Source: Bradyrhizobium jicamae
Lineage (GTDB): Bacteria > Pseudomonadota > Alphaproteobacteria > Rhizobiales > Xanthobacteraceae
Direction of reading: 5' to 3'
DNA length: 32,850 nt
Assembly: GCF_001440395.1 (NCBI RefSeq)
Contig: NZ_LLXZ01000112.1
Span: forward strand, 1-32,850
The notes beneath the pieces are model-generated. The model was not told the DNA's origin. It searched no databases and saw only the letters and a list, made by a program, of their open reading frames with translations. The position numbers and the translations under genes were made by a program. Positions 7,589 to 15,381 of the stretch are shown here, piece after piece (the first letter of the stretch is position 1; each line of letters opens with the position of its first letter).

Positions 7589-9232
7589 ATGAGCCAGGCA
7601 GCATTTACGACCCACGAGGTCTTCAACCAGTCGCCGCCGTTTTGGGATGTCGATCTGTATATGGCCGACCGGCCGCTGGTGGAGGCGGTCGCCGCCAATG
7701 GCGGCGCGCCTGCACAAAGCGAGTTGTCCGAGTTCGGCAAGCAATGGGGCTCGGCGGCGATGGCGGAACGCGGCCGCGTTGCCAACGAGAACACGCCGAA
7801 ACTGCGCACCTATGATGCCAAAGGCAACCGCCGCGACGAGGTCGAGTTTCATCCGGCATATCACGAATTGATGGCGCACAGCGCGCACGCCGGCGTGCAC
7901 AACTCGACCTGGACCGCCGACGGCAAGCCGGCCGGCGGGGCGTCGGAGGTGATACGCGCCGCCAAATTCTATATGGCAGCCCAAGTCGAGACCGGGCATC
8001 TCTGCCCGATCACCATGACGCGGGCCTCTATCGCCGCGCTGGCGGAGCAGCCTGAGCTCTTGGCCAAACTGATGCCGGTGATCGGCACGCGATCCTACGA
8101 TCCAGCCTTCGCGCCATGGTGGACCAAGCGCGGCATGACGCTCGGCATGGGCATGACCGAGAAGCAGGGCGGCACCGACGTGCGCTCCAACATGACGCGG
8201 GCGGAGCGCGATGGGGATGCCTACCGCATCACCGGGCACAAATGGTTCATGTCGGCGCCGATGTGCGACGCCTTCCTCGTCTTGGCGCAGGCCGATGAGG
8301 GACTGAGCTGCTTCCTGATGCCGCGCTTTGCACCCGACGGATCGATCAACGCGATCCGCTTCCAGCGGCTGAAGGACAAGCTCGGCAACCGCTCGAATGC
8401 CTCGTCGGAAGTCGAGTTTCACGGCGCCTATGCCGAGCGCGTCGGCGCGGAAGGCAAGGGCATCCGCACCATCATCCAGATGGTGCAGTTGACGCGGCAG
8501 GATTGCGCGATTGCGTCCGCCGGCCTGATGCGGTCGGGGCTCGCACACGCGCTGCATCACGCGCGTCATCGCAGCGTGTTCCAGAAACATCTTGCCGATC
8601 AGCCGCTGATGCAGGCGGTGCTGTCGGATATGGCGCTGCATGTCGAGGCCACCGTGGCGCTGGTTATGCGGCTGTGCCGGTCGTTCGACCGCGCGCCCGT
8701 TGACGCCAAGGAAGCCGCTTATATGCGGCTGCTGACGCCGGCGATCAAATACTGGGTCTGCAAGAGCGCGCCCGGCTTTCTCTACGAGGCGATGGAGTGC
8801 CTCGGCGGCAATGGTTACGTGGAGGAGGGCATTCTGGCGCGGCATTACCGGGAGTCGCCGGTCAATGCGATCTGGGAAGGCTCCGGCAATGTGATGTGCC
8901 TCGACGTACTGCGCGCGCTGTCGCGCGAGCCGGAAACGGCTTCCACTATCGTGCATGAACTGACCGGCGAGACGCTTGGATTGCCGGGCGCGGGCGAGGC
9001 GATCAACTTCATCGGCAAGGCGTTTCGCCGGCCGGACAGCGAGCGCGTGGCGCGGCTGGCGGTCGAAAGGCTGGCGCTGCTGGCGGCTGCTGCCGCCCTC
9101 AATGCCGTGTCGCCGCCGCACGCGGTATTGTTCGCCGCCACCCGCCTTGCCGGGAATCACGCCGGCATGTACGGCGCGGTCGATTTGGCTACCAAGGATG
9201 TAAGTGGCCTTCTGGAGTGCGCGTTGCCTTGA
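7589..9232 (+). CDS. aidB: AidB-type acyl-CoA dehydrogenase family protein
   Basis: A 547-aa flavoprotein of the AidB branch of acyl-CoA dehydrogenases. Blocks typical of AidB occur in order: THEVFNQSPP at the N-terminus, EFHPAYHELM, LCPITMTRA, GMGMTEKQGGTDVRSN, KLGNRSNASSEVEF and NAIWEGSGNVMCLDVLRAL. E. coli AidB is induced by alkylation stress and binds DNA and FAD; its physiological substrate is unsettled (family knowledge). The start at 7589 has CAGGAA upstream; the longer frame from 7520 runs through the dipeptidase remnant and is rejected. No ada or alkB gene is visible nearby, so the DNA-repair link is not supported by context. Confidence 0.9.
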   Translation: MSQAAFTTHEVFNQSPPFWDVDLYMADRPLVEAVAANGGAPAQSELSEFGKQWGSAAMAERGRVANENTPKLRTYDAKGNRRDEVEFHPAYHELMAHSAHAGVHNSTWTADGKPAGGASEVIRAAKFYMAAQVETGHLCPITMTRASIAALAEQPELLAKLMPVIGTRSYDPAFAPWWTKRGMTLGMGMTEKQGGTDVRSNMTRAERDGDAYRITGHKWFMSAPMCDAFLVLAQADEGLSCFLMPRFAPDGSINAIRFQRLKDKLGNRSNASSEVEFHGAYAERVGAEGKGIRTIIQMVQLTRQDCAIASAGLMRSGLAHALHHARHRSVFQKHLADQPLMQAVLSDMALHVEATVALVMRLCRSFDRAPVDAKEAAYMRLLTPAIKYWVCKSAPGFLYEAMECLGGNGYVEEGILARHYRESPVNAIWEGSGNVMCLDVLRALSREPETASTIVHELTGETLGLPGAGEAINFIGKAFRRPDSERVARLAVERLALLAAAAALNAVSPPHAVLFAATRLAGNHAGMYGAVDLATKDVSGLLECALP

Positions 9233-9318
9233 AACCAACATCTGCCGCCATGGCCGGGCAAAAGCGCGAACCGCGTCTTCGCGCAGATGTCCGAGCCTTG
9301 TTTTCGGGCGGCTTGAAA

Positions 9319-9352
9319 GACGTGGATGCCCGGGACAAGCCCGGGCATGACG
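9319..9352. repeat. Short GC-rich palindromic interspersed repeat, copy 2
   Basis: Arms ATGCCCGGG (9326-9334) and CCCGGGCAT (9340-9348) are perfect, with a 5-nt loop, flanked by GACGTGG and GACG. Reverse-complemented, it is a close copy of the element at 357-390. A partial relative, CCATGGCCGGGCA, starts near 9248, so the whole 9248-9352 interval between aidB and the first CPBP gene may be one composite repeat. Confidence 0.75.
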
Positions 9353-9386
9353 AACCGATAGAGTTTTCGCCAACCGAAAGTCAGTA

Positions 9387-10160
9387 ATGGACTCCCTTAC
9401 TCCTACAAGCACCGTCGCAGCCCCGCCTGATATCCCCGATCAGCCACCCCGCGCCTGGAAGTTCTGGGGCACCACATTGTGGGGCTTGTTCATCTTCGCC
9501 GGGATGTTCCTCGGCCAGCTCACGGTCATCATCTACTTCGTGCTGCGACAGGGCGGATCGTTCGACATCGCCGAGGCGATCCGTGTCGTCGGCAGCGGTC
9601 TGACCATCTCGCTCTCGGTCATTCTCGGGTTGCCGGCCGTGCTGTTGGCGACGTGGATCGCGATCCGCCCGACGCGAATATCCTTTACCGACTATCTGGC
9701 GCTGCGCTGGACCTCATGGCGCAATTTCTTCACCGGCCTCGCCGCGCTGGTCATTCTCGTCGGCGGCTGGGACCTGCTGTCGCGCGCACTCGGGCGCGAG
9801 GTGACGTCGGGTTTCATGGGCGACGTGCTGAAATCCGCGCAGGCCGATGGGGCGCTGTGGCTGCTGGTGATTGCGTTCACCGTCGCAGCACCCATGTGGG
9901 AAGAGATTTTCGCGCGCGGGTTTCTCTATCGCGGCTGGTCGGAATCGAAGCTCGGCGTCGCCGGCGCGATCTTCCTGTCGTCGCTGGCCTGGACCGCGCT
10001 GCATCTGCAGTACGACTGGTTCTTCTTCGGCGAGGTGTTTACGATCGGCGTACTCCTCGGCTATCTCCGCTACCGCACCGGCTCGACCTGGCTGACGATC
10101 GTCCTGCATGGCATCAACAATCTGGCCGCGACGATCCAAACTTTCTGGCTGGCGGGCTGA
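9387..10160 (+). CDS. CPBP family intramembrane glutamic endopeptidase, first of a tandem pair
   Basis: A 257-aa polytopic membrane protein of the CPBP (CAAX protease/bacteriocin-processing, Abi) family. The motifs are visible: Glu172-Glu173 with Arg177 in MWEEIFARGFLYRGW, His206 in WTALHLQYDW and His241 in VLHGINNL. About six to eight hydrophobic segments surround them. Family members cleave membrane-associated substrates and in some bacteria process peptides or protect against bacteriocins; the substrate here is unknown. The ribosome site before the ATG at 9387 is weak. A diverged paralogue follows 60 bp downstream on the same strand. Confidence 0.9.
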   Translation: MDSLTPTSTVAAPPDIPDQPPRAWKFWGTTLWGLFIFAGMFLGQLTVIIYFVLRQGGSFDIAEAIRVVGSGLTISLSVILGLPAVLLATWIAIRPTRISFTDYLALRWTSWRNFFTGLAALVILVGGWDLLSRALGREVTSGFMGDVLKSAQADGALWLLVIAFTVAAPMWEEIFARGFLYRGWSESKLGVAGAIFLSSLAWTALHLQYDWFFFGEVFTIGVLLGYLRYRTGSTWLTIVLHGINNLAATIQTFWLAG

Positions 10161-10220
10161 TTGCCCGCTATACTAGGTAGAAATTCCCTCCATCGCGCTG
10201 TGAGGTTGTCACCAGGAGTG

Positions 10221-10961
10221 ATGCTGGACTCGCATGATAGAAATCGCCGCCCGGTAGCGGCGCAAGTGCCGAAAACGTGGGACTTCATGGAAACCACGTT
10301 TGTCGCCCTGGTCGCTTACGGCGCCTTGGGCCTGACAAGTTGGCTCGCCCTCGTTGTGCTGGTGGTCACGCAAGGTCGCGCGGCCTTTTCTCCTGCCCAG
10401 CTTCAGGCAGTGCCGACGGGGTGGGATAGCGCCGCAGCGATATTTGGGTGTGCGTCGGCGATCGCCGTGCTCTGGATCGCCGTCGGAATGGCGCGACGCG
10501 AATTCTCTGAGTACCTTGCCTTGAGGTGGCCCACTCGCGACGAGGTCATGAGCGCCTTGATGATCACGACCCTTCTCTGCCTGGGTGAGATCGTCTTCGG
10601 GACTCTGATTGCTCCGACGGGGCCTTCGAGTTCCCATCTTTCGTTCAGTGGTATCGGTGAGTTGCTGATCTGGCTTGTTGCACTCTGTATCGCAGCGCCC
10701 ATCATGGAAGAGTTCACTTTCCGCGGTTTCATGTTTCGAGGCTGGTCGGAGTCGTTTCTCGGTCCGGCCGCAACCATCGTGCTGACCGCGGCAATTTGGG
10801 GGGCAATCCATAGCCAATACGATTGGTGGGTGCGCTGTTGGATCATTGTGTCGGGTCTCGTCCTTGGCCACTTTCGCCACCGTACCAATTCGACGTGGCT
10901 CACGGTAATCGTTCACGCGGGCATGAACTTCTTTGTCTTTCTGACAATGCGACAGGCCTAG
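10221..10961 (+). CDS. CPBP family intramembrane protease, second of a tandem pair
   Basis: A 246-aa paralogue of the preceding gene: Glu163-Glu164 in IMEEFTFRGFMFRGWSES, His197 in GAIHSQYDWW and His232/Asn236 in VHAGMNFF. RGWSES, QYDW and STWLT are shared with copy one while the membrane segments have diverged. The start is uncertain. ATG 10221 has AGGAG only 2 nt upstream, with GTG 10218 as an alternative; ATG 10287 would drop the segment aligning to VPKTW. 10221 gives an N-terminus like that of copy one. By eye it is less GC-rich than its neighbours, suggesting older divergence or separate acquisition. Confidence 0.85.
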   Translation: MLDSHDRNRRPVAAQVPKTWDFMETTFVALVAYGALGLTSWLALVVLVVTQGRAAFSPAQLQAVPTGWDSAAAIFGCASAIAVLWIAVGMARREFSEYLALRWPTRDEVMSALMITTLLCLGEIVFGTLIAPTGPSSSHLSFSGIGELLIWLVALCIAAPIMEEFTFRGFMFRGWSESFLGPAATIVLTAAIWGAIHSQYDWWVRCWIIVSGLVLGHFRHRTNSTWLTVIVHAGMNFFVFLTMRQA

Positions 10962-11087
10962 AGCATGATCCGGAAAAGTGTGTAGCGGTTTTCCCTCGCG
11001 ACAAACGCGCATGCGTTTGCGCGGAGATCATGCTCAAACAAAAAGCTAAAGCGGGATGACGATTCGAAGAAAGGTCATCACGCTTTA
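10961..11087. repeat. Interspersed repeat with nested inverted arms
   Basis: Two inverted-repeat pairs make up the element: GAGCATGATC (10961-10970) with GATCATGCTC (11026-11035), and TAAAGCGGGATGAC (11047-11060) with GTCATCACGCTTTA (11074-11087, one mismatch). This type of sequence, with a GAGCATGATCCGGAAAAGTG core, is a familiar multicopy intergenic element in Bradyrhizobium. It fills the whole space between the convergent second CPBP gene and the AEC transporter gene, and supplies the stop codons of both (TAG 10959-10961 at its edge, TAA 11087-11085 inside). Confidence 0.75.
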
Positions 11088-12017
11088 GGGCGCCGCCGTA
11101 ACCAGCGCAATCACCACCGGCATCGTCACCGCTGCCAGTACCGTCTGCAGCGTGATGATCTGCGCCAATAGCGGCGCGTCGCCGCCCATCTGCCGCGCCA
11201 GCACATAGGCGGAGGACGAGGTGGGCACGGCCGAGCAGACAGCCACGATCACCAGGCTTGAGCCCGATATGCCGAACCACCACGCCAGCGCGACGCCAAG
11301 AACCGGCATCAGGATCAGCTTGAGGAACACCGCGACCGAAGCGGCCAGGCTCGGGCGGAACATGCCTGCAAGCTGCAGGCCCGCGCCCGTGACGAGCAGG
11401 CCGATGCCGAGCGAGGAGCGGCCGAGCGCTTCGGCGACGTCGTGCCAGACCTGTGGCAGCGGCAGATGTGTGACATTCACCGCAAGCCCGATCGCGCAGG
11501 CCCAGATCAGAGGATTCGTCAGCACCGTCATGATAATTGCACGGAGCGACTGCTTTTCCGGCGCAGCATAGTGAGCCAGCACCGACACGCTGAACACATT
11601 CACAAGCGGAATGATCGCGACCATGGCGACGGAGGCCAGCGCCAGCCCGGTGTGGCCAAAGAGATTGCTGGAGACGGCGAGCGCGACGTAAGTCTGCCAG
11701 CGCGTTGCGCCCTGGAAGATCGAGGTGAAGGCCGGGCCATCGATGTTCCAGCGGGAGAAGAGGGGCCGCAGCGCCAGGCACAGGAGCGACATCGCCAGCG
11801 CCGAGAGCATCAGCGCGCCACCGACGCCGGCCACCGGCACGCTGGTCAGATCGGCCTTCACCAGCGTCTGGATCAGCAACGTCGGGAACAGCACGTAGTA
11901 GGTCAGCCGCTCCAGCCCGTGCCATTGCGTGTCCAGCCGCATCAGGCTGCGCCTGAGGATGAAGCCGAGCACGATCAGCAGAAACACCGGCAGCAACGCC
12001 GAGATCACCACCGCCAT
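11085..12017 (-). CDS. AEC family transporter (auxin efflux carrier type)
   Basis: A 310-aa integral membrane protein with about ten hydrophobic helices in two sets of five, the usual AEC layout. Recognisable segments are VISALLPVFLLIVLGFILRR at the N-terminus, YYVLFPTLLIQTL, the mid-protein LTNPLIWACAIGLAVN and AVPTSSSAYVLARQMGG near the end. Bacterial members export or import small organic acids such as malate; the substrate here is not deducible. The start is ATG 12017, sharing one nucleotide with the ruvX stop (TGATG), so it is translationally coupled to ruvX. The longer open frame upstream is ruvX read out of frame. Its stop codon lies inside the interspersed repeat. Confidence 0.9.
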   Translation of the reverse strand: MAVVISALLPVFLLIVLGFILRRSLMRLDTQWHGLERLTYYVLFPTLLIQTLVKADLTSVPVAGVGGALMLSALAMSLLCLALRPLFSRWNIDGPAFTSIFQGATRWQTYVALAVSSNLFGHTGLALASVAMVAIIPLVNVFSVSVLAHYAAPEKQSLRAIIMTVLTNPLIWACAIGLAVNVTHLPLPQVWHDVAEALGRSSLGIGLLVTGAGLQLAGMFRPSLAASVAVFLKLILMPVLGVALAWWFGISGSSLVIVAVCSAVPTSSSAYVLARQMGGDAPLLAQIITLQTVLAAVTMPVVIALVTAAP

Positions 12018-12499
12018 CAGCGATCCCCGCGAAGGGTCTTCAGCCGGTCCAGCGCACCCTGCAGGATGAAGATCGCGGCGTGCTCGTCGATCACCTCGGC
12101 GCGGCGGGCGCGGGAAACGTCCATGCCGATCAGCTCGCGCTCGACGGCCGCCGTCGAGAGCCGCTCGTCCCACAGGGCGATGGCAAGCCCGGTGAGATTG
12201 GAGAAATTGCGGGCAAAGGCACGGGTCGATTGCGCACGCGGACCCTCGCTGCCGTCCATGTTGATGGGCAGGCCGAGCACGAAACCGACCGCGTTGCGCT
12301 CGCCCGATATCGCGAGCAGCCGCGCCGCGTCGGCCTTGAAGGCCTTGCGCTGAATGGTCTCGACGCCGGTCGCGAGCCGGCGGTCCGGATCTGACACGGC
12401 GACGCCGATAGTCTTGGTGCCGAGATCGAGGCCGATCAGGGCGCCGCGCTCGGGCCAGTGCGCGACAGCATCGATCAGGGGGAGGATGGGGGCGGGCAT
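12017..12499 (-). CDS. ruvX: Putative pre-16S rRNA nuclease / Holliday junction resolvase-like YqgF
   Basis: A 160-aa RNase H-fold nuclease of the YqgF/RuvX family, involved in 16S rRNA 5' maturation and perhaps Holliday-junction resolution. The motifs are intact: GLDLGTKTIGVAVSDP with the first metal Asp, LGLPINMDGSEG, WDERLSTAAVE and VIDEHAAIFILQGAL with the last acidic residues. The ATG at 12499 gives the family length; the frame continues to 12550, but that would add a Cys-rich tail not seen in the family. The stop overlaps the start of the AEC transporter. Confidence 0.92.
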   Translation of the reverse strand: MPAPILPLIDAVAHWPERGALIGLDLGTKTIGVAVSDPDRRLATGVETIQRKAFKADAARLLAISGERNAVGFVLGLPINMDGSEGPRAQSTRAFARNFSNLTGLAIALWDERLSTAAVERELIGMDVSRARRAEVIDEHAAIFILQGALDRLKTLRGDR

Positions 12500-12549
12500 G
12501 CCCCCGCATAACACCGGCGCGGCATGCGCGCAAAGCCGATCACGCCACA

Positions 12550-12726
12550 CTACGCGTCGCGGCGTTTCTTTTCGGCTTTCCTCTTGGCCTTCATAACGTC
12601 AGCCTGGGCACGGTAGGCCCGCGCCATATTCTGGAAATTCTGGGCAATCTCGACGTCTGAAGCGGACCGCGACATGCGCTCAGCCTTGTCGGCTTGCTTT
12701 CGAAAGAACTTCGTTTCCTTCACCAT
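12550..12726 (-). CDS. Conserved-looking 58-aa highly charged helical protein
   Basis: A small gene reading MVKETKFFRKQADKAERMSR and ending KAKRKAEKKRRDA. It is strongly helical and basic. The core, KAERMSRSASDVE followed by NMARAYRAQAD, resembles that of the 55-aa protein encoded at 19406-19573: K-A-E-(M), then M-A-x-x-Y-R-x-x-A. Short KAE...MAxxYR proteins recur in rhizobial genomes without assigned function (general impression, not searched). It lies 50 bp upstream of ruvX on the same strand. No strong ribosome-binding site was seen. Confidence 0.7.
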   Translation of the reverse strand: MVKETKFFRKQADKAERMSRSASDVEIAQNFQNMARAYRAQADVMKAKRKAEKKRRDA

Positions 12727-12756
12727 CGCATTGCCCGGCGATCGAGGGGGCTGGTG

Positions 12757-12807
12757 GACCCGCGGCAGGGCGGGTCACGGTGCGGCAACTCAGAAGGTGC
12801 CGCACCG
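12757..12807 (-). terminator. Two adjacent stem-loops downstream of the cyclase-family gene
   Basis: Two perfect hairpins lie back to back: GACCCGC/GCGGGTC (12757-12763 and 12770-12776) and CGGTGCGGCA/TGCCGCACCG (12778-12787 and 12798-12807). They sit 3' of the cyclase gene and 5' of the 58-aa gene on the minus strand. No T-tract follows, so intrinsic termination may be weak. Confidence 0.5.
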
Positions 12808-12824
12808 TTCCCTGGCAATGGTCG

Positions 12825-13760
12825 TTACCGGATCGCGACCGGGTTGATCATGCTCTGCACGCCGCCCTTGAAGCGCGGCTGGCCGAGCACGAACAGGAAC
12901 TCATAGGCCTTGTCCTTGGCGAGTTCTGCCGTGTCCATGTTTTCGAGGATGTAGGTACCGTTCATCGGCAACAAGACCTGGTGCACCTCGAACACGTTCT
13001 TGGTCTCGAATGGCACCGCCTCGAGGCCCCAGGTATCGGCGCCGACGGCGACCACGCCCTTGCCGGCGAGGTATTTGGCGCCTTCGACGCCGAGCCCCGG
13101 TTCACCGGCGGAGTAACGCTTGTCGTCCTTGCCGAGCAGGCTGAGCCAGCCGGTATGGAAGATCACGACGTCGCCTTGGCGGATTTCGACACCCTGTTTC
13201 TTCGCGACTTCCTCGATCTCCTTGACGTTGAAGGCGGTGCCTTCCTTGACCACGTCGGTGTTGTAATGGGCTGCCATGTCGAGCAGCACGCCGCGAGTCA
13301 CCATCGGCGGGATCTTCTCGACACCGAGCTTCTTGAGGCCGGTCGGATCGGCGAAATCGAGCAGCTTGTTGCCATTGTAATAGACGTGCTCGACGCCGAT
13401 ATGGCCGAGACCATCGAGCTGGCTGCCCACGCCGACCCAGCCTTCGATGATGTCGTCATTATAGGTCGTCTTGCTCGGCCCGAGGCCGGGAATGCCGGCC
13501 TGGCCGGGCTGCACGATCGTGACCTTGAAGCCCCGCGGCGGGTAGGCAGGGGTCTTGGAGTCGACGGGGATACCGAGAGCGTAGGTCTTGCCGGTCTTGA
13601 CCAGGCCCGCGGCCTTCACGACGAGTTCGGGCTTCATGTAGTTGGCGGCACCGATCTCGTCGTCCGGGCCCCATTTCGATTTCGTCCAGTCTTGAGCGCT
13701 TGCCGTTCCGACCGTACCCAACAGAGCAACAGAACAGCACAACACGAACGCAGTGCGCAT
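12825..13760 (-). CDS. Exported cyclase-family (kynurenine formamidase-like) metal hydrolase
   Basis: A 311-aa protein with a clear signal peptide (1-22, ending TASA) and a cyclase/kynurenine-formamidase-like fold. The metal site is suggested by SQLDGLGHIGVEHVYYNG near 111-128, followed by DVVIFHTGW and GADTWGLEAVPFE. Family members hydrolyse amide or lactone bonds with a divalent metal; the exported form and its substrate are uncharacterised as far as I can tell. GGGAGGG precedes the ATG at 13760. It is flanked downstream by two hairpins and divergent from the small membrane protein gene at 13968. Confidence 0.85.
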   Translation of the reverse strand: MRTAFVLCCSVALLGTVGTASAQDWTKSKWGPDDEIGAANYMKPELVVKAAGLVKTGKTYALGIPVDSKTPAYPPRGFKVTIVQPGQAGIPGLGPSKTTYNDDIIEGWVGVGSQLDGLGHIGVEHVYYNGNKLLDFADPTGLKKLGVEKIPPMVTRGVLLDMAAHYNTDVVKEGTAFNVKEIEEVAKKQGVEIRQGDVVIFHTGWLSLLGKDDKRYSAGEPGLGVEGAKYLAGKGVVAVGADTWGLEAVPFETKNVFEVHQVLLPMNGTYILENMDTAELAKDKAYEFLFVLGQPRFKGGVQSMINPVAIR

Positions 13761-13967
13761 CGCAGTCCCTCCCAGATTTACGTTATGGTTTTTAATAGCT
13801 AGCGCCTCATACTAACGTAGTGGTGTGGGGCGACCAGAAGTTTTTGTTGGCAACGCGCGTATGCTGCAATCGAACGTCGCAACGCGGAAGACACGCTGCG
13901 CAAATTGTTTTGTTGCAAAAATGTGGCGCGGGCGTTTCGCGTGGCGAAATGAATGCGGGATGAGAAG

Positions 13968-14198
13968 ATGACGATGGATGCGCTGAGCCTGTTCGGCCTG
14001 TTCGCGGTGACCGCGATGCTGGTGGCCTATGCGTTGGAAGATCGCAGCCACTGGTTCATCCTCGCCTTCGCCGCCGCCTGCGCGCTCGGCTCGGCCTACG
14101 GGTTTCTGCAGGGCGCCTGGCCGTTCGGATTGGTCGAGGCGGTCTGGGCCGTTGTTGCGCTGCGGCGCTGGAGTGTCAGGCGGCAGTTGACCGCATAG
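13968..14198 (+). CDS. Small two- or three-helix membrane protein, unknown function
   Basis: A 76-aa protein consisting largely of hydrophobic helices: LFGLFAVTAMLVAYAL, WFILAFAAACALGSAYGFL and PFGLVEAVWAVVALRRW, with a basic tail. The start is taken at 13968 (MTMDALSLF) because GCGGGA lies 8 nt upstream; ATGs at 13953 and 13974 are alternatives in the same frame. No function is assigned. Its 3' codons (VALRRWSVRR) are echoed 220 bp downstream at 14377-14404. Confidence 0.7.
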   Translation: MTMDALSLFGLFAVTAMLVAYALEDRSHWFILAFAAACALGSAYGFLQGAWPFGLVEAVWAVVALRRWSVRRQLTA

Positions 14199-14207
14199 GC
14201 CGTGCCA

Positions 14208-14302
14208 TCAGTAGCACTGCATGATCACGCGCGCCTCTTCAAAGCGCCGGGCGCGCGCAACGAGCCATCGATCTCGGCTGCGGTCTTGAAGAGCTTTCGC
14301 AT
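14208..14302 (-). pseudogene. Possible frameshifted micro-ORF
   Basis: The minus strand from ATG 14302 reads MRKLFKTAAEIDGSLRA. After one frame change near a CGCGCGCCC run it continues RRFEEARVIMQCY to a stop at 14208. The composition is protein-like on both sides of the shift and the length (95 bp) is not a multiple of three. This is a weak call from appearance only. Confidence 0.25.
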
Positions 14303-14395
14303 CACGGGCTCATCCTGCCTCGGGAGCTCGGTAGACGACAGACCTGCGGATTTGGTTCAATCTGACGCGGGGCGTCGCGCTGTGGCGCTGGCATG

Positions 14396-15283
14396 TCAGG
14401 CGGCGATGACCTCGCCATTGCTGCCCAGGCAGGACGCAAAGCCCTGCAGCGCGCTGGACTGATGGGCCGCGCGGCGGCTGATGAAGAGGGTCTCGACGCG
14501 TGCCTGCGCCGGGGCCAGCGTATGGACGTTGACGGTGTCGTTCCGCCCGACCACGGCGCGCGGCAGCAGCGTCACGCCCATGTCGGCGGCGACGCAGCCG
14601 ATCATGCCGTCGAGCGTGCCGAGTTCAAACCGCGCGGAAGACGGCCAGCCGAATTCCGAAAACACCTGTTCGAGCCGCTGCCGGTAGGTACAACCAATCC
14701 GAAACACCAGCGCGGTCGGACCCGAGCCGGGCGTGCCCGCGCGCAACGCGCCGAGGCTTTGCCAGCGCCGCGCGGTGACCAGCACCAACTCCTCGCGGAA
14801 GGCAATCGTCGCCTCGAGTTCGGCATGCTCGATGGGACCTGCGACGAACGCGCCGTCGAACGTGCCGTTGAGGACACCGGCCACGAGTTCGGCCGTCGTC
14901 GAGGTCCGCAGACTCAATTGCACCGCCGGAAAGCGCCGATGGAATTCGGCGAGCAGGGAGGGCAGGCGGACGGCGGCCGTCGTTTCCATCGAACCAATCG
15001 AGAGCGGTCCCTTCGGCTCGCCGTCGTCGCGTGCGGCAAGCAGCGCTTCGCGTGACAACGCCGCCATCCGATCGGCATAGGGAAGCAGGCGGCGGCCGGC
15101 GCCGGTCAGCGTCATGCCGCGGCTGTGCCGTTCGAACAACGCGGCGCCGATCTCGGCCTCCAGCGCCTTCACCCGCTGGGTGACGTTGGATTGAACAGTG
15201 TTGAGTTCGTCGGCGGCGCGCGTAATGCCGCCGAGCCGGGCGACGGTGGAAAAGGTGAGGAGGTCGGTCAATTCCACTGGCAC
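14396..15283 (-). CDS. LysR-type transcriptional regulator
   Basis: A 295-aa regulator. Residues 5-64 form the winged HTH (LTDLLTFSTVARLGGITRAA, then SNVTQRVKALEAEIG and LFERHSRGMTLTGAGRRLL). Residues 90-290 form the periplasmic-binding-like effector domain, starting GPLSIGSMETTAAVRLPSLL. The start is GTG 15283; a GTG two codons later is equally possible. It is divergent from the nitronate-monooxygenase-family gene at 15382, with a 98-bp shared regulatory region carrying a dyad at 15306-15342. The usual LysR arrangement predicts that it controls that gene and represses itself; this is inference from layout. Confidence 0.92.
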   Translation of the reverse strand: MPVELTDLLTFSTVARLGGITRAADELNTVQSNVTQRVKALEAEIGAALFERHSRGMTLTGAGRRLLPYADRMAALSREALLAARDDGEPKGPLSIGSMETTAAVRLPSLLAEFHRRFPAVQLSLRTSTTAELVAGVLNGTFDGAFVAGPIEHAELEATIAFREELVLVTARRWQSLGALRAGTPGSGPTALVFRIGCTYRQRLEQVFSEFGWPSSARFELGTLDGMIGCVAADMGVTLLPRAVVGRNDTVNVHTLAPAQARVETLFISRRAAHQSSALQGFASCLGSNGEVIAA

Positions 15284-15305
15284 GCTCCGTTCTCTATATC
15301 AGATG

Positions 15306-15342
15306 GTACCGTTCTCTAGTATTCATTTTTATAGAATGGTAC
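15306..15342. promoter_or_regulatory. Dyad operator candidate between lysR and the NMO gene
   Basis: GTACCGTTCT (15306-15315) and AGAATGGTAC (15333-15342) form an inverted repeat with one mismatch and a 17-bp spacer. A second related half-set lies just upstream: CCGTTCTCTA at 15287-15296 and AGATGGTACC at 15301-15310. This AT-rich patch stands out from its GC-rich surroundings and lies where LysR regulators usually bind. Confidence 0.55.
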
Positions 15343-15381
15343 TTCGCCTTAATATTTCTGTCCAGATCGCAAGGAGGGGAC

